From assembly GCA_900313005.1 (NCBI GenBank), contig ONZJ01000002.1, positions 1,628,996-1,692,995 on the forward strand: DNA of 64,000 bases, read 5' to 3'. Both the position numbers and the translations under genes were made by a program. Below, one piece after another: positions 1 to 9,852 of this stretch. This stretch comes from Rhodobacteraceae bacterium EL129 (GTDB taxonomy: Bacteria; Pseudomonadota; Alphaproteobacteria; Rhodobacterales; Rhodobacteraceae). A model generated the notes under the pieces. That model did not search any database and was not told the DNA's origin. It saw only the letters and a list, made by a program, of their open reading frames with translations. How positions within the stretch are numbered: position 1 is the stretch's first letter; each line of letters begins with the position of its first letter.

Positions 1-1
1 G

Positions 2-298
2 GGCGGCGAGCAGCAGATGCTGGCTGTCGCCCGTGCACTTGCGCGTGATATCAAGGTGCTGCTCTTGGATGAGCCCTATGAAGGCCTCGCACCTGTAATC
101 GTTGACGAGATCGAGAAGACCCTCAACATCATCAAGGCACAGGGCATCACCACGGTCATCGTGGAACAAAACGCCGTGCGTGCGCTGGAGTTGTCCGACC
201 GTGCGGTGATCCTTGACACTGGCGGCATCGTTTTTGATGGTAGCGCCGATGAGGTGCTCAACGACGAAGCCCTTCGCGCCGAATACCTCGCCATTTAG
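2..298 (+). CDS. livF: Branched-chain amino acid-type ABC transporter ATP-binding protein (LivF-like), 3' part
   Basis: This is the C-terminal part of an ABC ATPase whose start lies before the window. The reading frame opens inside the end of the ABC signature (GGEQQMLAVARAL), followed by Walker B (LLLDEPYEGLAP) and the H-loop region (TVIVEQN). The EGLAP sequence after Walker B and the short C-terminus are typical of LivF, one of two ATPases of the Liv/HAAT uptake systems for branched-chain amino acids, amides or urea. It acts at the cytoplasmic face of the inner membrane. The acetyl-CoA synthetase gene starts 31 bases downstream, so the transported substrate may be an organic acid or amide rather than leucine; that is inference. 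Confidence 0.88.
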   Translation, partial: GGEQQMLAVARALARDIKVLLLDEPYEGLAPVIVDEIEKTLNIIKAQGITTVIVEQNAVRALELSDRAVILDTGGIVFDGSADEVLNDEALRAEYLAI

Positions 299-329
299 GT
301 AGCCACGATCCAAAACACAAAGGTCCAAT

Positions 330-2276
330 ATGACTGATACAACACATGCACCGTCGGCCGACTTTGAAGCCAACGCCCACATCACTTCTGCCAAGTACGA
401 TGAGATGTATGCGGCCTCGATCAAAGATCCAGATGGGTTCTGGGCAGAGCACGCCAAACGCATCGACTGGATGAAACCGTTCACGCGCGTCAAGGATGTT
501 TCCTATGCCTTTGGCGATGTGTCTATCAAATGGTTCGAGGACGGCACGCTGAACGTATCGGCCAACTGTATCGACCGCCATTTGGCCACGCGCGGTGATC
601 AAACTGCGATCATCTGGGAGCCGGACAGCCCTACGGATGAGGCGTTGTACATCACTTACAATGAGCTGCACGAGAGAGTCAGCAAAATGGCCAATGTGAT
701 GAAATCGCTTGGGGTGAGCAAAGGCGACCGCGTGGTCATCTACATGCCGATGATCCCCGAAGCGGCCTATGCCATGTTGGCCTCGGCCCGTATTGGGGCC
801 ATTCATTCAATCGTGTTCGCGGGGTTCTCTCCTGATGCGCTGGCCGCCCGGATTGACGGATCCGAAGCCAAGCTGGTGATCACCGCCGACGAAGCCCCAC
901 GTGGCGGGCGCAATACTGCGCTGAAATCGAATGCGGACATCGCCCGTGACAAAGCAACGACCAAACCACAAATGCTGGTGGTACAACGCACGGGCGGCGA
1001 CGTGGCGATGGCGACAGGGCAAGATCATTGGCTGCACGAAGCCTCGGCCACAGTGTCTGCCGACTGCCCGCCCGAGGAAATGGGCGCCGAAGATCCTTTG
1101 TTCATTCTCTACACATCTGGATCAACCGGCCAACCCAAGGGCGTGGTGCACACCACCGGGGGCTACATCACCTATGCGGCCATGACGCATGAACTGACCT
1201 TTGATTATCATGACGGCGACATCTACTGGTGTACGGCGGATGTGGGCTGGGTCACGGGCCACAGCTATATTGTCTACGGACCACTGGCCAATGGGGCCAC
1301 GACGCTGATGTTCGAAGGTGTTCCAACCTATCCCGATGCCTCGCGGTTTTGGAAGGTTTGCGAAAAGCACAAGGTCAACCAGTTCTACACTGCCCCAACC
1401 GCTCTGCGTGCGCTGATGGGACAAGGGGACAGCTTTGTCGAAGCCGCTGACCTCAGCAGCATCAAAGTTCTGGGCACCGTGGGCGAGCCAATCAATCCTG
1501 AGGCCTGGAACTGGTATTCCGAGGTCGTGGGCGGCGGGCGTTGTCCCATCGTCGACACTTGGTGGCAAACTGAAACCGGTGGTCACCTGATGACCCCCCT
1601 GCCCGGCGCACATGCCACCAAACCCGGATCAGCGATGAAACCGTTCTTTGGGATCAAACCCGTCGTGCTTGAGCCCACTTCGGGCGAGGTGATTGAAGGA
1701 AATGATGTCGAAGGCGTGCTGTGTATCGCAGACAGCTGGCCCGGTCAGATGCGTACCGTCTGGGGCGACCACAAACGGTTCATGAAAACTTATTTTGCCG
1801 ATTATAAGGGCTATTACTTCACTGGCGACGGCTGCAAACGTGATGCAGATGGCGATTACTGGATCACAGGTCGTGTGGACGATGTGATCAACGTTTCTGG
1901 TCATCGCATGGGCACTGCCGAAGTGGAAAGCGCCCTCGTTGCACACCCCAAAGTCTCTGAAAGCGCGGTCGTCGGATACCCACATGACATCAAAGGTCAG
2001 GGCATTTACTGCTACGTCACGTTGATGGCTGGTGAGGAATACACTGACGAGCTGAAAACCGAGTTGCGCAACCATGTGCGCGCCGAGATCGGACCGATTG
2101 CCAGCCCGGATATGATCCAATGGGCGCCAGGTTTGCCTAAGACACGTTCGGGCAAAATTATGCGCCGTATCCTGCGCAAGATTGCCGAGAACGACTATGG
2201 CGCATTGGGCGATACATCAACACTGGCGGATCCATCGGTTGTGGATGACCTTATCGAAAATCGGATGAACCGCTAA
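330..2276 (+). CDS. acs: Acetyl-CoA synthetase (acetate--CoA ligase, AMP-forming)
   Basis: This 648-residue cytoplasmic enzyme activates acetate to acetyl-CoA through acetyl-AMP. The length matches Acs. Visible motifs are the P-loop-like [11 protein letters not shown] near residue 260, the WWQTETGG adenine and acyl-pocket motif near residue 409, and the C-terminal [11 protein letters not shown] near residue 607, whose Lys is the catalytic residue controlled by reversible acetylation in known Acs proteins. Trp in the pocket motif favours acetate over propionate. The gene follows the LivF-type ATPase closely and ends at a strong terminator, so it is probably the last gene of that operon. Propionyl-CoA synthetase (PrpE) is the less likely alternative. 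Confidence 0.93.
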   Translation: MTDTTHAPSADFEANAHITSAKYDEMYAASIKDPDGFWAEHAKRIDWMKPFTRVKDVSYAFGDVSIKWFEDGTLNVSANCIDRHLATRGDQTAIIWEPDSPTDEALYITYNELHERVSKMANVMKSLGVSKGDRVVIYMPMIPEAAYAMLASARIGAIHSIVFAGFSPDALAARIDGSEAKLVITADEAPRGGRNTALKSNADIARDKATTKPQMLVVQRTGGDVAMATGQDHWLHEASATVSADCPPEEMGAEDPLFILYTSGSTGQPKGVVHTTGGYITYAAMTHELTFDYHDGDIYWCTADVGWVTGHSYIVYGPLANGATTLMFEGVPTYPDASRFWKVCEKHKVNQFYTAPTALRALMGQGDSFVEAADLSSIKVLGTVGEPINPEAWNWYSEVVGGGRCPIVDTWWQTETGGHLMTPLPGAHATKPGSAMKPFFGIKPVVLEPTSGEVIEGNDVEGVLCIADSWPGQMRTVWGDHKRFMKTYFADYKGYYFTGDGCKRDADGDYWITGRVDDVINVSGHRMGTAEVESALVAHPKVSESAVVGYPHDIKGQGIYCYVTLMAGEEYTDELKTELRNHVRAEIGPIASPDMIQWAPGLPKTRSGKIMRRILRKIAENDYGALGDTSTLADPSVVDDLIENRMNR

Positions 2277-2297
2277 GTTGGACGCCATCTCAAACGG

Positions 2298-2330
2298 AAA
2301 GCCGGGCTGCTTCATGCGCCCGGCTTTTTT
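2298..2330 (+). terminator. Rho-independent terminator after acs
   Basis: A GC-rich inverted repeat (AAAGCCGGGC with GCCCGGCTTT) is followed directly by a run of six T. It lies 22 bases after the acs stop codon. Confidence 0.9.
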
Positions 2331-2466
2331 ACTTATTGCAGTGTGTTACGTGACAGCATTGATGTGGCGGGCTGAACTGGCCGATCATGAAGACGACAAA
2401 GCCCGTTTGCGACACACGGTCGTTTTCAAGCGCGACAGAGCGCCATGGGCTTAGCACCTTGCCTTC

Positions 2467-3519
2467 ATGACGGATCTCAGCCAATCGCAATCTTCCGAGC
2501 CGCCCACGCGGGTGGTTCACGGCATCCTATGCGTTGAAGTTGCTATGCTGTTTTACGCGGTGCAGGACACCGTGATGAAGTCACTGCTCGATAGTTACTC
2601 TGTTTGGATGCTGATCTTTTTCCGGGCATTGGTATCGGTCTTGATCCTGACGCCCCTGATCCTTTGGCTGGGCGCGCCGCACCGTATCCTAACACCTTTG
2701 TGGAAAATTCACGCCCTGCGTGGCAGCCTATTTGCAATCGCGTTTTCGCTCTTTTACACGGCTTTTCCCTTTATGGGTCTGGCCGAAGTGGTCACGATAT
2801 TCTTTTCCGCACCGTTAATCACCGCCCTGCTGGCTGCCGTCTGGCTGAAAGAAACCATCGGCTGGCACCGTGCAGGGGCACTGGCGGTGGGGTTTGCCGG
2901 TATTCTCATTGCAATGAACCCGACCGGAAATACCTTCACATGGGTGGCCCTGTTGCCGTTAGGCTGCGCCTTGTTTTACGCAATCACTCAGGTGCTGGCC
3001 CGCAAAATCGGCGAGCGTGAAACCACTCTCACGGTCGGCCTGCACACCCTGTTCTTCTCTGGCGTCTGCGTGCTTCCATTTGGGTATGCCGTGTCGCAGA
3101 TTGTAGGACCCAATCCAGAATTCCAACATCTTCAATTTGAGTTTTTCACTCAAATTACAACAGGTTGGGGCGTGCTTTTGATGATGGGTTGCGTTGGGAT
3201 GATGGGGTATCTTCTGCTTAGTCGTGCCTATCAGGTGGCCCCGGCCAGTATGATTGCCCCTTTTGATTATACTTATGTGCCGATCGCTGTGGCCTTGGGA
3301 TACTTCTTCTTTGATGAGGTGCCGCCACTGAGCACAATAATCGGCATGTCCCTGATCATTCTCTCGGGGCTTTATCTGGGCTACCGCGAGGTGCGCGCGG
3401 TGCGGCGCGGCGCAGCGATTCCACCCACTGCCGACGTGGTGTTTTCTCCTTCAAACCCGCTCCCGCCTCAAATCCCCGAGGCCGAAATGACCTTTACATC
3501 TGTCAGAGCACCAAAATGA
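2467..3519 (+). CDS. DMT (EamA) family transporter, first of two
   Basis: This inner-membrane protein of 350 residues has about ten hydrophobic segments and two EamA-type repeats, the layout of drug/metabolite transporters such as RhaT, YdcZ or amino-acid exporters. The N-terminus (about 20 residues) and the Pro-rich C-terminal tail (from about residue 318) are probably cytoplasmic. Its stop codon overlaps the start of the next DMT gene by four bases (ATGA), so the two are translationally coupled. Tandem DMT genes may form a heterodimeric exporter or two separate pumps. The substrate cannot be read from the sequence. Confidence 0.85.
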   Translation: MTDLSQSQSSEPPTRVVHGILCVEVAMLFYAVQDTVMKSLLDSYSVWMLIFFRALVSVLILTPLILWLGAPHRILTPLWKIHALRGSLFAIAFSLFYTAFPFMGLAEVVTIFFSAPLITALLAAVWLKETIGWHRAGALAVGFAGILIAMNPTGNTFTWVALLPLGCALFYAITQVLARKIGERETTLTVGLHTLFFSGVCVLPFGYAVSQIVGPNPEFQHLQFEFFTQITTGWGVLLMMGCVGMMGYLLLSRAYQVAPASMIAPFDYTYVPIAVALGYFFFDEVPPLSTIIGMSLIILSGLYLGYREVRAVRRGAAIPPTADVVFSPSNPLPPQIPEAEMTFTSVRAPK

Positions 3520-4427
3520 CAGTCGCGCCGAATATCCACGACCAACCTCGTGATCTGCGCGGTGTGAGCTTCGTTTTTGCGGCTGGGGTTTTGTGGTCCA
3601 CCGTCGGTCTGGGCATTCGTCTGATCGAGGATGCGCAAGTCTGGCAAATCCTGTTCTACCGTTCGTTCAGCCTGACACTGCTGCTCTATGTGGTGATCCG
3701 GATCAGATCGCGCACCAGCCCCTTTGCCTTGGCCTTCGCATCGGGATGGACAGGATTGATTGGCGCGCTGTCGCTGATCGTCGCCTATACCGCCAGCATC
3801 TATGCAATTCAGACCACATCCGTGGCCAATGCCATGTTCCTGTTCGCCAGCGCGCCGTTTCTGGCGGCCATCCTTGGGCTCATTTTTCTGCGCGAACGGG
3901 TTCGGCCTCAAACCTGGGCCGCGATTGCGCTGGCTGCAGTGGGGATTTCGGTGATGATTTGGGACAAAACAGGCCAGTCGCAATGGTCGGGCAATGTGGC
4001 GGCCCTGGGCTCGGCCCTTGGGTTTGCTGTGTTTACCATCACCTTGCGCTCGGGACGCGCCGGAGAGACACTGCCAATTGTCTTTTTGTCCGGACTAATC
4101 GCGGTCGCCGGCATCGCCGCATACGCAATATCCCAAGGCCATTCGCTTCGGATCAGCCCTCAGGATTCGACCGTTGCCCTGGCCATGGGCTGTTTCCAGG
4201 TTGGGGCTGGACTGGTTCTATATACGCTTGGCTCAAAAACCGTTCCAGCGGTCGAGCTGACATTGCTAACCCTGTCCGAAGTGTTATTGGCCCCCTTCTG
4301 GGTCTGGTTAGTTCTGGCGGAAATCCCCAGTGACTACACCATCTGGGGAGGCACAATCTTGTTGATTGCGATCACAGGGAATGCTTTGAGTGGTATGCGC
4401 CGCAAACCCACAGGGCTGCCGAAATAG
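3516..4427 (+). CDS. DMT (EamA) family transporter, second of two
   Basis: This 303-residue inner-membrane protein has about ten predicted transmembrane segments and two EamA repeats. It starts inside the stop codon of the upstream DMT gene. The first half contains the typical loop between helices (ASIYAIQTTSVANAMFLFAS), a conserved region of EamA proteins. The two neighbours are homologous in fold but clearly divergent in sequence, which argues against a recent duplication. The substrate is unknown; metabolite or amino-acid efflux is the family expectation. A gap of about 210 bases separates it from accB. Confidence 0.85.
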   Translation: MTVAPNIHDQPRDLRGVSFVFAAGVLWSTVGLGIRLIEDAQVWQILFYRSFSLTLLLYVVIRIRSRTSPFALAFASGWTGLIGALSLIVAYTASIYAIQTTSVANAMFLFASAPFLAAILGLIFLRERVRPQTWAAIALAAVGISVMIWDKTGQSQWSGNVAALGSALGFAVFTITLRSGRAGETLPIVFLSGLIAVAGIAAYAISQGHSLRISPQDSTVALAMGCFQVGAGLVLYTLGSKTVPAVELTLLTLSEVLLAPFWVWLVLAEIPSDYTIWGGTILLIAITGNALSGMRRKPTGLPK

Positions 4428-4637
4428 CAGGACGTTTTCACCGCAAACGAGCCTTTCGACCCGCAGGGTAACACAGCGGCTTTCGAATATTTTGCAGTAT
4501 TGCTTTGCAAAGTGCCCTCTCAAACCCCATTTGATGGATGAAAAGTACGCTTTTCTCGGCTTTGCGCTTGGCCTATAAGCGATGAAAAGAAATGCGGTGA
4601 CGTATCGTCAACACACCGCCATTGGTCGAGGAAACGG

Positions 4638-5141
4638 ATGCCCAAAAACCCGCACGAATCTGATGTTGCTTTCATCAAAGCCCTGGCTGAACTTCTGAAT
4701 GAAAACGAGCTGACCGAATTACAGGTGAAACGCGAATATGGCGAAAGTGACCGCCTGAATGTGCGTGTCAGTCGAAGGCAGGATGTAGCTGCGCAATATG
4801 TGGCTCAGGCCCCTGCTGCGGCAGCACCAGTGGCCGCCCCCGCACCTGTTGCTGGCACTGCCGCACCAGCCGCGGCACCTGCAGCGGTTGATGATCCGGC
4901 GGATCATCCCGGTGCAGTGACATCGCCAATGGTTGGAACGGTTTACATGCAAGCCGAACCCGGTGCGCCCTCGTTTGTGACTGTAGGCGACACGGTCAAC
5001 GAAGGGGATACTTTGCTGATCATCGAGGCGATGAAAACCATGAACCATATCCCCGCCACGCGTGCCGGCACCGTCAAGCGCATCATGATCGAAGATGGTG
5101 CAGCTGTGGAATATGGCGCTCCTTTGATGATCATCGAATAA
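4638..5141 (+). CDS. accB: Acetyl-CoA carboxylase biotin carboxyl carrier protein (BCCP)
   Basis: BCCP carries biotin between the biotin carboxylase (AccC) and the carboxyltransferase in the first committed step of fatty-acid synthesis. The protein has 167 residues: an N-terminal domain, a long Ala/Pro-rich flexible linker (about residues 54-86), and a C-terminal biotinyl domain with the attachment motif EAMKTMN. Lys133 is the expected biotinylated residue. The more usual motif is AMKM, so Thr after Lys is a mild variation. accC follows nine bases downstream, the standard accBC operon. The preceding 210 bases hold no gene and should contain the promoter. Confidence 0.96.
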   Translation: MPKNPHESDVAFIKALAELLNENELTELQVKREYGESDRLNVRVSRRQDVAAQYVAQAPAAAAPVAAPAPVAGTAAPAAAPAAVDDPADHPGAVTSPMVGTVYMQAEPGAPSFVTVGDTVNEGDTLLIIEAMKTMNHIPATRAGTVKRIMIEDGAAVEYGAPLMIIE

Positions 5142-5150
5142 GGCTGCTGT

Positions 5151-6503
5151 TTGATGTTCGATAAAATCCTGATCGCCAACCGGGGCGAAATTGCCTTGCG
5201 CGTGATCCGCGCGGCCCGCGAGATGGGCATTCAATCCGTGGCCGTTCACTCAACCGCAGACAGTGATGCCATGCATGTCCGTATGGCGGACGAATCTGTG
5301 TGCATCGGTCCGCCTTCCGGGACGGACAGCTACCTGTCGATCCCCGCGATCATTGCCGCCTGTGAAGTCACGGGCGCACAGGCCATTCATCCCGGCTATG
5401 GCTTTTTGTCAGAAAACGCGAACTTCGTTCAGATCGTTGAAGATCATGACCTGAGCTTTATCGGCCCCACGGCTGAACACATCCGTGTCATGGGTGACAA
5501 AATCACCGCCAAGGATACGATGAAGAAACTGGGCGTGCCCTGCGTGCCGGGATCGGATGGTGGCGTCCCCACCTTGGCCGAGGCCAAGAAGCTGGGTGAA
5601 GAGATGGGATACCCCGTCATTGTCAAAGCTACTGCGGGTGGCGGCGGACGAGGAATGAAGGTGGCTGACACCGCCGCGGACATGGAACACGCCTTTATGA
5701 CCGCACGCTCCGAAGGCAAGGCGGCCTTTGGCAATGATGAGGTGTATATTGAAAAATACCTGACCACGCCGCGCCATATTGAGATTCAGGTCTTTGGTGA
5801 TGGCAAAGGCCAAGCCGTGCATCTGGGCGAGCGGGATTGCTCCTTGCAGCGCCGCCACCAAAAGGTGTTCGAGGAGGCGCCGGGCCCTTCTATCACGGCT
5901 GAAGAACGCGCCCGTATCGGTAAAACCTGTGCCGATGCCGTGGCCCGTATCAACTACGCTGGGGCCGGGACAATCGAATTCCTCTATGAGAACGGTGAGT
6001 TCTATTTCATCGAAATGAACACGCGCCTGCAGGTGGAACATCCGGTCACCGAAGCCATCTTTGGGGTTGATCTGGTCCGTGAACAAATTCGCGTTGCTGC
6101 CGGGTTGCCGATGTCGTTTACACAGGATGAGTTGCAGATCAACGGCCATGCCATCGAAGTGCGGATCAACGCCGAGAAGCTGCCCGAATTTTCGCCGCGG
6201 CCCGGAACCATCAGCCAGTTTCATGCGCCCGGAGGCTTGGGCGTGCGGATGGATTCAGCGCTCTATGATGGTTACAAAATCCCGCCCTATTATGACAGTC
6301 TAATCGCTAAACTGATCGTGCATGGGCGTGACCGCCCGTCGGCCCTGGCACGTCTTAACCGCGCGTTAGGAGAACTGATCGTAGACGGTGTCGACACCAC
6401 TGTGCCGCTCTTTCACGAGCTGTTGCAGGAGCCCGATATCCATACGGGCGCCTATAACATCCACTGGCTGGAACATTGGCTGGAAACCAATCTGCAGGAC
6501 TGA
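5151..6503 (+). CDS. accC: Acetyl-CoA carboxylase biotin carboxylase subunit
   Basis: This 450-residue ATP-grasp enzyme carboxylates the biotin of BCCP using bicarbonate and ATP. The N-terminal domain starts with ILIANRGEIALRVIRAA, a hallmark of biotin carboxylases. The glycine-rich ATP-binding loop (GGGGRGMK) is near residue 163, and the catalytic core includes HLGERDCSLQRRHQK, FIEMNTRLQVEHPVTE and EVRINAE. The length equals that of other bacterial AccC proteins. A second ATG-like start two bases earlier in the ATG-ATG context cannot be excluded, but the call changes by one residue only. aat follows 18 bases downstream. Confidence 0.97.
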   Translation: MMFDKILIANRGEIALRVIRAAREMGIQSVAVHSTADSDAMHVRMADESVCIGPPSGTDSYLSIPAIIAACEVTGAQAIHPGYGFLSENANFVQIVEDHDLSFIGPTAEHIRVMGDKITAKDTMKKLGVPCVPGSDGGVPTLAEAKKLGEEMGYPVIVKATAGGGGRGMKVADTAADMEHAFMTARSEGKAAFGNDEVYIEKYLTTPRHIEIQVFGDGKGQAVHLGERDCSLQRRHQKVFEEAPGPSITAEERARIGKTCADAVARINYAGAGTIEFLYENGEFYFIEMNTRLQVEHPVTEAIFGVDLVREQIRVAAGLPMSFTQDELQINGHAIEVRINAEKLPEFSPRPGTISQFHAPGGLGVRMDSALYDGYKIPPYYDSLIAKLIVHGRDRPSALARLNRALGELIVDGVDTTVPLFHELLQEPDIHTGAYNIHWLEHWLETNLQD

Positions 6504-6521
6504 CCCGATGGTCACCACAGC

Positions 6522-7172
6522 ATGAAAGACTTTGATGATACCCTCACGCCCGACCTGCTTCTGGCAGGGTACGCGCAGGGTATTTTTCCAATGGCCGAGC
6601 ATCGTGACGACCCGGATGTCTTTTGGGTTGATCCATCTAATCGTGGCATCTTGCCTTTGGGCCGATTTCACATTTCACGATCTCTGGCGCGGCGGATGCG
6701 GCGCGGGGGTTATACCGTTACGCTGAACAATGGCTTTGCGGATGTGGTCCAAGCCTGTGCTGACCGGGACGAGACTTGGATCAACGCTAAAATCTTTGAC
6801 TTGTACAAAAAACTACACGACATGGGCCGCGCCCATTCGATAGAGATTTGGCATGGCGATGTGCTGTCGGGTGGAGTCTACGGCGTCACTCTGGGAGGCG
6901 TGTTCTTTGGTGAAAGCATGTTTTCGCACCAGACGGATGCCTCAAAACTGGCCTTGGCCCACTTGACAGATCATCTGCTGCGTTCGGGTTTTGTGTTGTT
7001 CGATACCCAGTTTATCACTGATCATCTGGCCAGCCTCGGGGCCGTCGAAATTCCCCGACGTGATTATCATATTCTCTTGATGGATGCGTTGGATCGGCCA
7101 GGCGATATCCTGAGTGTCCCGCTTACACAAAACCCTCAGGAGGTTTTACAGCGCATGACCCAAACGTCATAG
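6522..7172 (+). CDS. aat: Leucyl/phenylalanyl-tRNA--protein transferase
   Basis: Aat attaches Leu or Phe to the N-terminus of proteins that start with Arg or Lys, creating N-degrons that ClpS delivers to ClpAP. The protein has 216 residues with the family motifs LLLAGYAQGIFPMAE near the N-terminus, WVDPSNRGILPL, and GGVYGVTLGGVFFGESMFS in the middle. It lies 18 bases after accC and is probably co-transcribed with accBC. Its last 37 bases overlap the 3' end of the convergent DUF2155 gene. clpS is also in this window, at 35.5 kb, so both N-end-rule components are present. Confidence 0.95.
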   Translation: MKDFDDTLTPDLLLAGYAQGIFPMAEHRDDPDVFWVDPSNRGILPLGRFHISRSLARRMRRGGYTVTLNNGFADVVQACADRDETWINAKIFDLYKKLHDMGRAHSIEIWHGDVLSGGVYGVTLGGVFFGESMFSHQTDASKLALAHLTDHLLRSGFVLFDTQFITDHLASLGAVEIPRRDYHILLMDALDRPGDILSVPLTQNPQEVLQRMTQTS

Positions 7173-7492
7173 CGCGGATATTCAAGTGCGTTCAAGGCAG
7201 GCGAAGACGCAACCATCCAGCCTTCAAAAACGGGGGCTGCACCTCCGCTTTCCGCAATGGTAACAAAGGCATAAGCGTCACCCGAGGGATCACCCGACGG
7301 ATAGCGGCATTCGCGAAGATGGATCTTGAGACGACCAATCTCATAGATGCCATTGTTGTCCAGATCCATGTCAGTGATCGTGCCGTCAACCTTGTCGAGC
7401 CATCGCAACATTGCGCCTGAGCCCTGAGAGACCTCCTGCGCTGAAGCCGCCTGCCCCAAGAGGAACAGAGCCACCAGAACGCTGCGTCTCAT
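7136..7492 (-). CDS. DUF2155 family secreted protein
   Basis: A 118-residue protein with a clear signal peptide (about residues 1-18, ending ASA-Q) and a small beta-rich domain of the DUF2155 type, including the motif APVFEGWMVASSPALNALE. It is predicted periplasmic or outer-membrane associated. The function is not established. It overlaps the upstream mlaD-like gene by four bases (ATGA) and so is translationally coupled to it, which suggests a role at the envelope. Its 3' end overlaps aat on the opposite strand. Confidence 0.85.
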   Translation of the reverse strand: MRRSVLVALFLLGQAASAQEVSQGSGAMLRWLDKVDGTITDMDLDNNGIYEIGRLKIHLRECRYPSGDPSGDAYAFVTIAESGGAAPVFEGWMVASSPALNALEYPRYDVWVMRCKTS

Positions 7493-7947
7493 TCGCTTAC
7501 GCTTTCGGGCTCGCCCGCGACGAATTTCATCAGCAATGAAATCAAACTGACTGACCCTTGGGTGAACTCAATCTCATCCCCCGAAGACAGCGTGAAAGGC
7601 GAGCCGCCTGGCAGAATTTCAACGTAGTTGCCACCCAACAATCCTTCCGAGCTGATTGCAACGGCGCTGTCGTCAGGCACTTCGATACCGGCGCGGACTG
7701 TAAACGCAGTCTGTGCACGGAAGGTTTCCGGGTCCAGTTCAACCGCGGTAACCCGCCCGATTTTGACCCCGGCCAATCTGACATCAGTGCCGACATCTAC
7801 CCCATCCGCGCTGCGGAACGAGGCATTCAAAGGATATTCGCTTGCCGCAGCCGTCACACCGGTCATTTGTCCGGCATAAACCAGGAACCCGATTGCGGCT
7901 GCCAGAACGACGCCGCCTACAATCACTTCGGTGGTGTTTTCAGACAT
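7489..7947 (-). CDS. mlaD: MlaD-like MCE domain protein (phospholipid trafficking)
   Basis: This 152-residue protein has one N-terminal transmembrane helix (about residues 9-27) and one MCE domain (about residues 38-118, with FRSADGVDVGTDVRLAGVKIGRV). That is the architecture of MlaD, which forms a hexameric ring in the inner-membrane MlaFEDB complex moving phospholipids between membranes. No mlaE, mlaF, mlaB or mlaC gene is adjacent, so the partners must be encoded elsewhere. It starts nine bases after the NDUFA12 gene and overlaps the DUF2155 gene, so the three form one operon. Confidence 0.88.
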   Translation of the reverse strand: MSENTTEVIVGGVVLAAAIGFLVYAGQMTGVTAAASEYPLNASFRSADGVDVGTDVRLAGVKIGRVTAVELDPETFRAQTAFTVRAGIEVPDDSAVAISSEGLLGGNYVEILPGGSPFTLSSGDEIEFTQGSVSLISLLMKFVAGEPESVSE

Positions 7948-7956
7948 TCGGGGCGC

Positions 7957-8340
7957 CTATTCCGGAGACCAGGCTTCGTAATCAGAGCGCTCGGATGGTG
8001 CGCCTTTGCGGATCGACCCAGCTGGGGCATAGGCCATTGCTGTGCCGGTCCGGTTCTCTTCGTGTGGTTTTTCCCAGGCCTTCTTGGCCAGGGGAACCTC
8101 AGTCGGTGGGTCTTGAAATGTGTGGTGCAGCCATCCGTGCCAGTCCGGGCTGACGCGGCTGGCCTCGGCCTCGCCATCAAACATCACCCAGCGGCGTTTG
8201 TCATCGCGGGTGCGATAGAACACGTTGCCCTGATCATCTTCGCCCACGCGCACGCCTTTGCGCCAGGTCCAAAGTTGTGTGTTGATGGTCGCCCCATCCC
8301 ACCATGTTGCCAGGCGCAGAATTGATCTGAAAATGCCCAT
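7957..8340 (-). CDS. NADH:ubiquinone oxidoreductase NDUFA12-like subunit
   Basis: This 127-residue protein matches the NDUFA12 (B17.2) supernumerary subunit of respiratory complex I, shared by mitochondria and alphaproteobacteria. Visible family features are the N-terminal [17 protein letters not shown] and the core [23 protein letters not shown]. It is expected at the peripheral arm of complex I. The nuo operon is not in the window; the gene stands between clpX (71 bases upstream) and mlaD. This position apart from nuo is usual for the bacterial gene. Confidence 0.92.
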   Translation of the reverse strand: MGIFRSILRLATWWDGATINTQLWTWRKGVRVGEDDQGNVFYRTRDDKRRWVMFDGEAEASRVSPDWHGWLHHTFQDPPTEVPLAKKAWEKPHEENRTGTAMAYAPAGSIRKGAPSERSDYEAWSPE

Positions 8341-8411
8341 GCGGCCCTCCGAAACTATTGCTTCAGATATGGCGTATCTGGCGGGAAAGGTCCAGTGGTC
8401 GTATCAACCGA

Positions 8412-9677
8412 TCAGCTGGCGGCATTGCCTTCTTTTTTGGCGTCCGCATAGATCATCAAAGGCGCTGCGTCTGAATTGGCGGCCTCTTCATTCACAACCA
8501 CTTCTTCGACGGTGTCCATTCCCGGAAGATCAAACATCGTATCCAGCAAGATGTCTTCGAGGATAGACCGCAGACCCCGTGCACCCGTCTTGCGCTCAAT
8601 CGCTCGTTTAGCGATCGCGCTCAGCGCGTCTTCGGTGAAAGTCAGCTGTGTTTCTTCCAGTTCGAAGAGGCGTTGGTATTGCTTGACCAGTGCATTCTTT
8701 GGCTCAGTCAGGATCGTGATCAGCGCATCTTCGTCCAGATCTTCCAATGTCGCAATTACGGGCAGACGGCCCACAAACTCGGGGATCAGGCCGAATTTTA
8801 ACAGGTCTTCCGGCTCAAGATCCATAAAGACCTCTCCTACGCCACGTTCATCCACATCACGTACTTCTGCGCCAAAGCCCATCGCGGACCCTTTGCCGCG
8901 CGCCGAGATGATCTTGTCGAGCCCGGCGAACGCCCCCCCGCAGATAAACAGGATATTGGTCGTATCCACTTGCAGGAATTCCTGTTGTGGATGCTTGCGC
9001 CCCCCTTGTGGGGGAACAGCTGCGACCGTGCCTTCCATCAGCTTCAGCAAGGCCTGTTGTACACCCTCGCCCGATACATCACGGGTGATGGACGGATTTT
9101 CAGATTTACGGGTAATCTTGTCGACTTCGTCAATGTAGACGATGCCACGCTGCGCGCGCTCCACATTGTACTCGGACGACTGCAGAAGTTTCAGGATGAT
9201 ATTTTCAACATCCTCACCAACATAACCCGCTTCGGTCAGCGTTGTGGCGTCGGCCATTGTGAACGGCACGTCCAGAATGCGGGCGAGTGTTTGCGCAAGC
9301 AGCGTTTTACCGCAACCCGTCGGACCGATCAGCAGAATGTTTGATTTCTGCAACTCGATCTCACCGGTTTTGCCGGAATGTTCCAGTCGCTTGTAGTGAT
9401 TGTGCACAGCCACGGACAAGACACGTTTGGCCATCGCCTGACCGATCACGTAGTCGTCCAAAACGGCGCAGATTTCGCGCGGGGTGGGAACACCGTCGGT
9501 GGATTTCAGACCAGCGGTCTTTGTCTCTTCACGGATGATGTCCATGCACAGCTCGACGCATTCATCGCAGATGAAGACCGTTGGGCCCGCAATCAGCTTG
9601 CGCACCTCATGCTGGCTCTTTCCGCAAAAACTGCAGTAAAGGGTGTTTTTGCTATCGCCGCCTGAGTTATTTGCCAT
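8412..9677 (-). CDS. clpX: ATP-dependent Clp protease ATP-binding subunit ClpX
   Basis: ClpX is the AAA+ unfoldase that feeds substrates to ClpP. The 421-residue protein has the N-terminal C4 zinc-binding domain (Cys15, Cys18, Cys37, Cys40), Walker A GPTGCGKT at residues 118-125, Walker B (VYIDEVDKI), the pore and sensor regions, and the ClpP-docking loop region. Length and motifs are complete. clpP lies upstream on the same strand with a 175-base gap, long enough for a separate clpX promoter. In Caulobacter ClpXP degrades CtrA; this is known from that family and not shown here. Confidence 0.98.
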   Translation of the reverse strand: MANNSGGDSKNTLYCSFCGKSQHEVRKLIAGPTVFICDECVELCMDIIREETKTAGLKSTDGVPTPREICAVLDDYVIGQAMAKRVLSVAVHNHYKRLEHSGKTGEIELQKSNILLIGPTGCGKTLLAQTLARILDVPFTMADATTLTEAGYVGEDVENIILKLLQSSEYNVERAQRGIVYIDEVDKITRKSENPSITRDVSGEGVQQALLKLMEGTVAAVPPQGGRKHPQQEFLQVDTTNILFICGGAFAGLDKIISARGKGSAMGFGAEVRDVDERGVGEVFMDLEPEDLLKFGLIPEFVGRLPVIATLEDLDEDALITILTEPKNALVKQYQRLFELEETQLTFTEDALSAIAKRAIERKTGARGLRSILEDILLDTMFDLPGMDTVEEVVVNEEAANSDAAPLMIYADAKKEGNAAS

Positions 9678-9852
9678 GCTTTTCTACCTTTGTTGCCCTG
9701 CTGAAATACGCAGATCGTGCAGGTTGTTCCACGCAGCTTTTCGTTGCCTTGTGGCTAGCTTACGGCAGGCGCTGGCCCATCACAATCCGAAAATCGCGCC
9801 CGCCGCAGGCTGTGTCTTGGCGGACGCTGTCGGCCCACGTGTTTTGCTTCGT

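Noticed and set aside
5409..6224. Minus-strand ORF of 271 codons opposite accC
   Set aside because: Shadow of the accC frame; composition and lack of motifs argue against coding.
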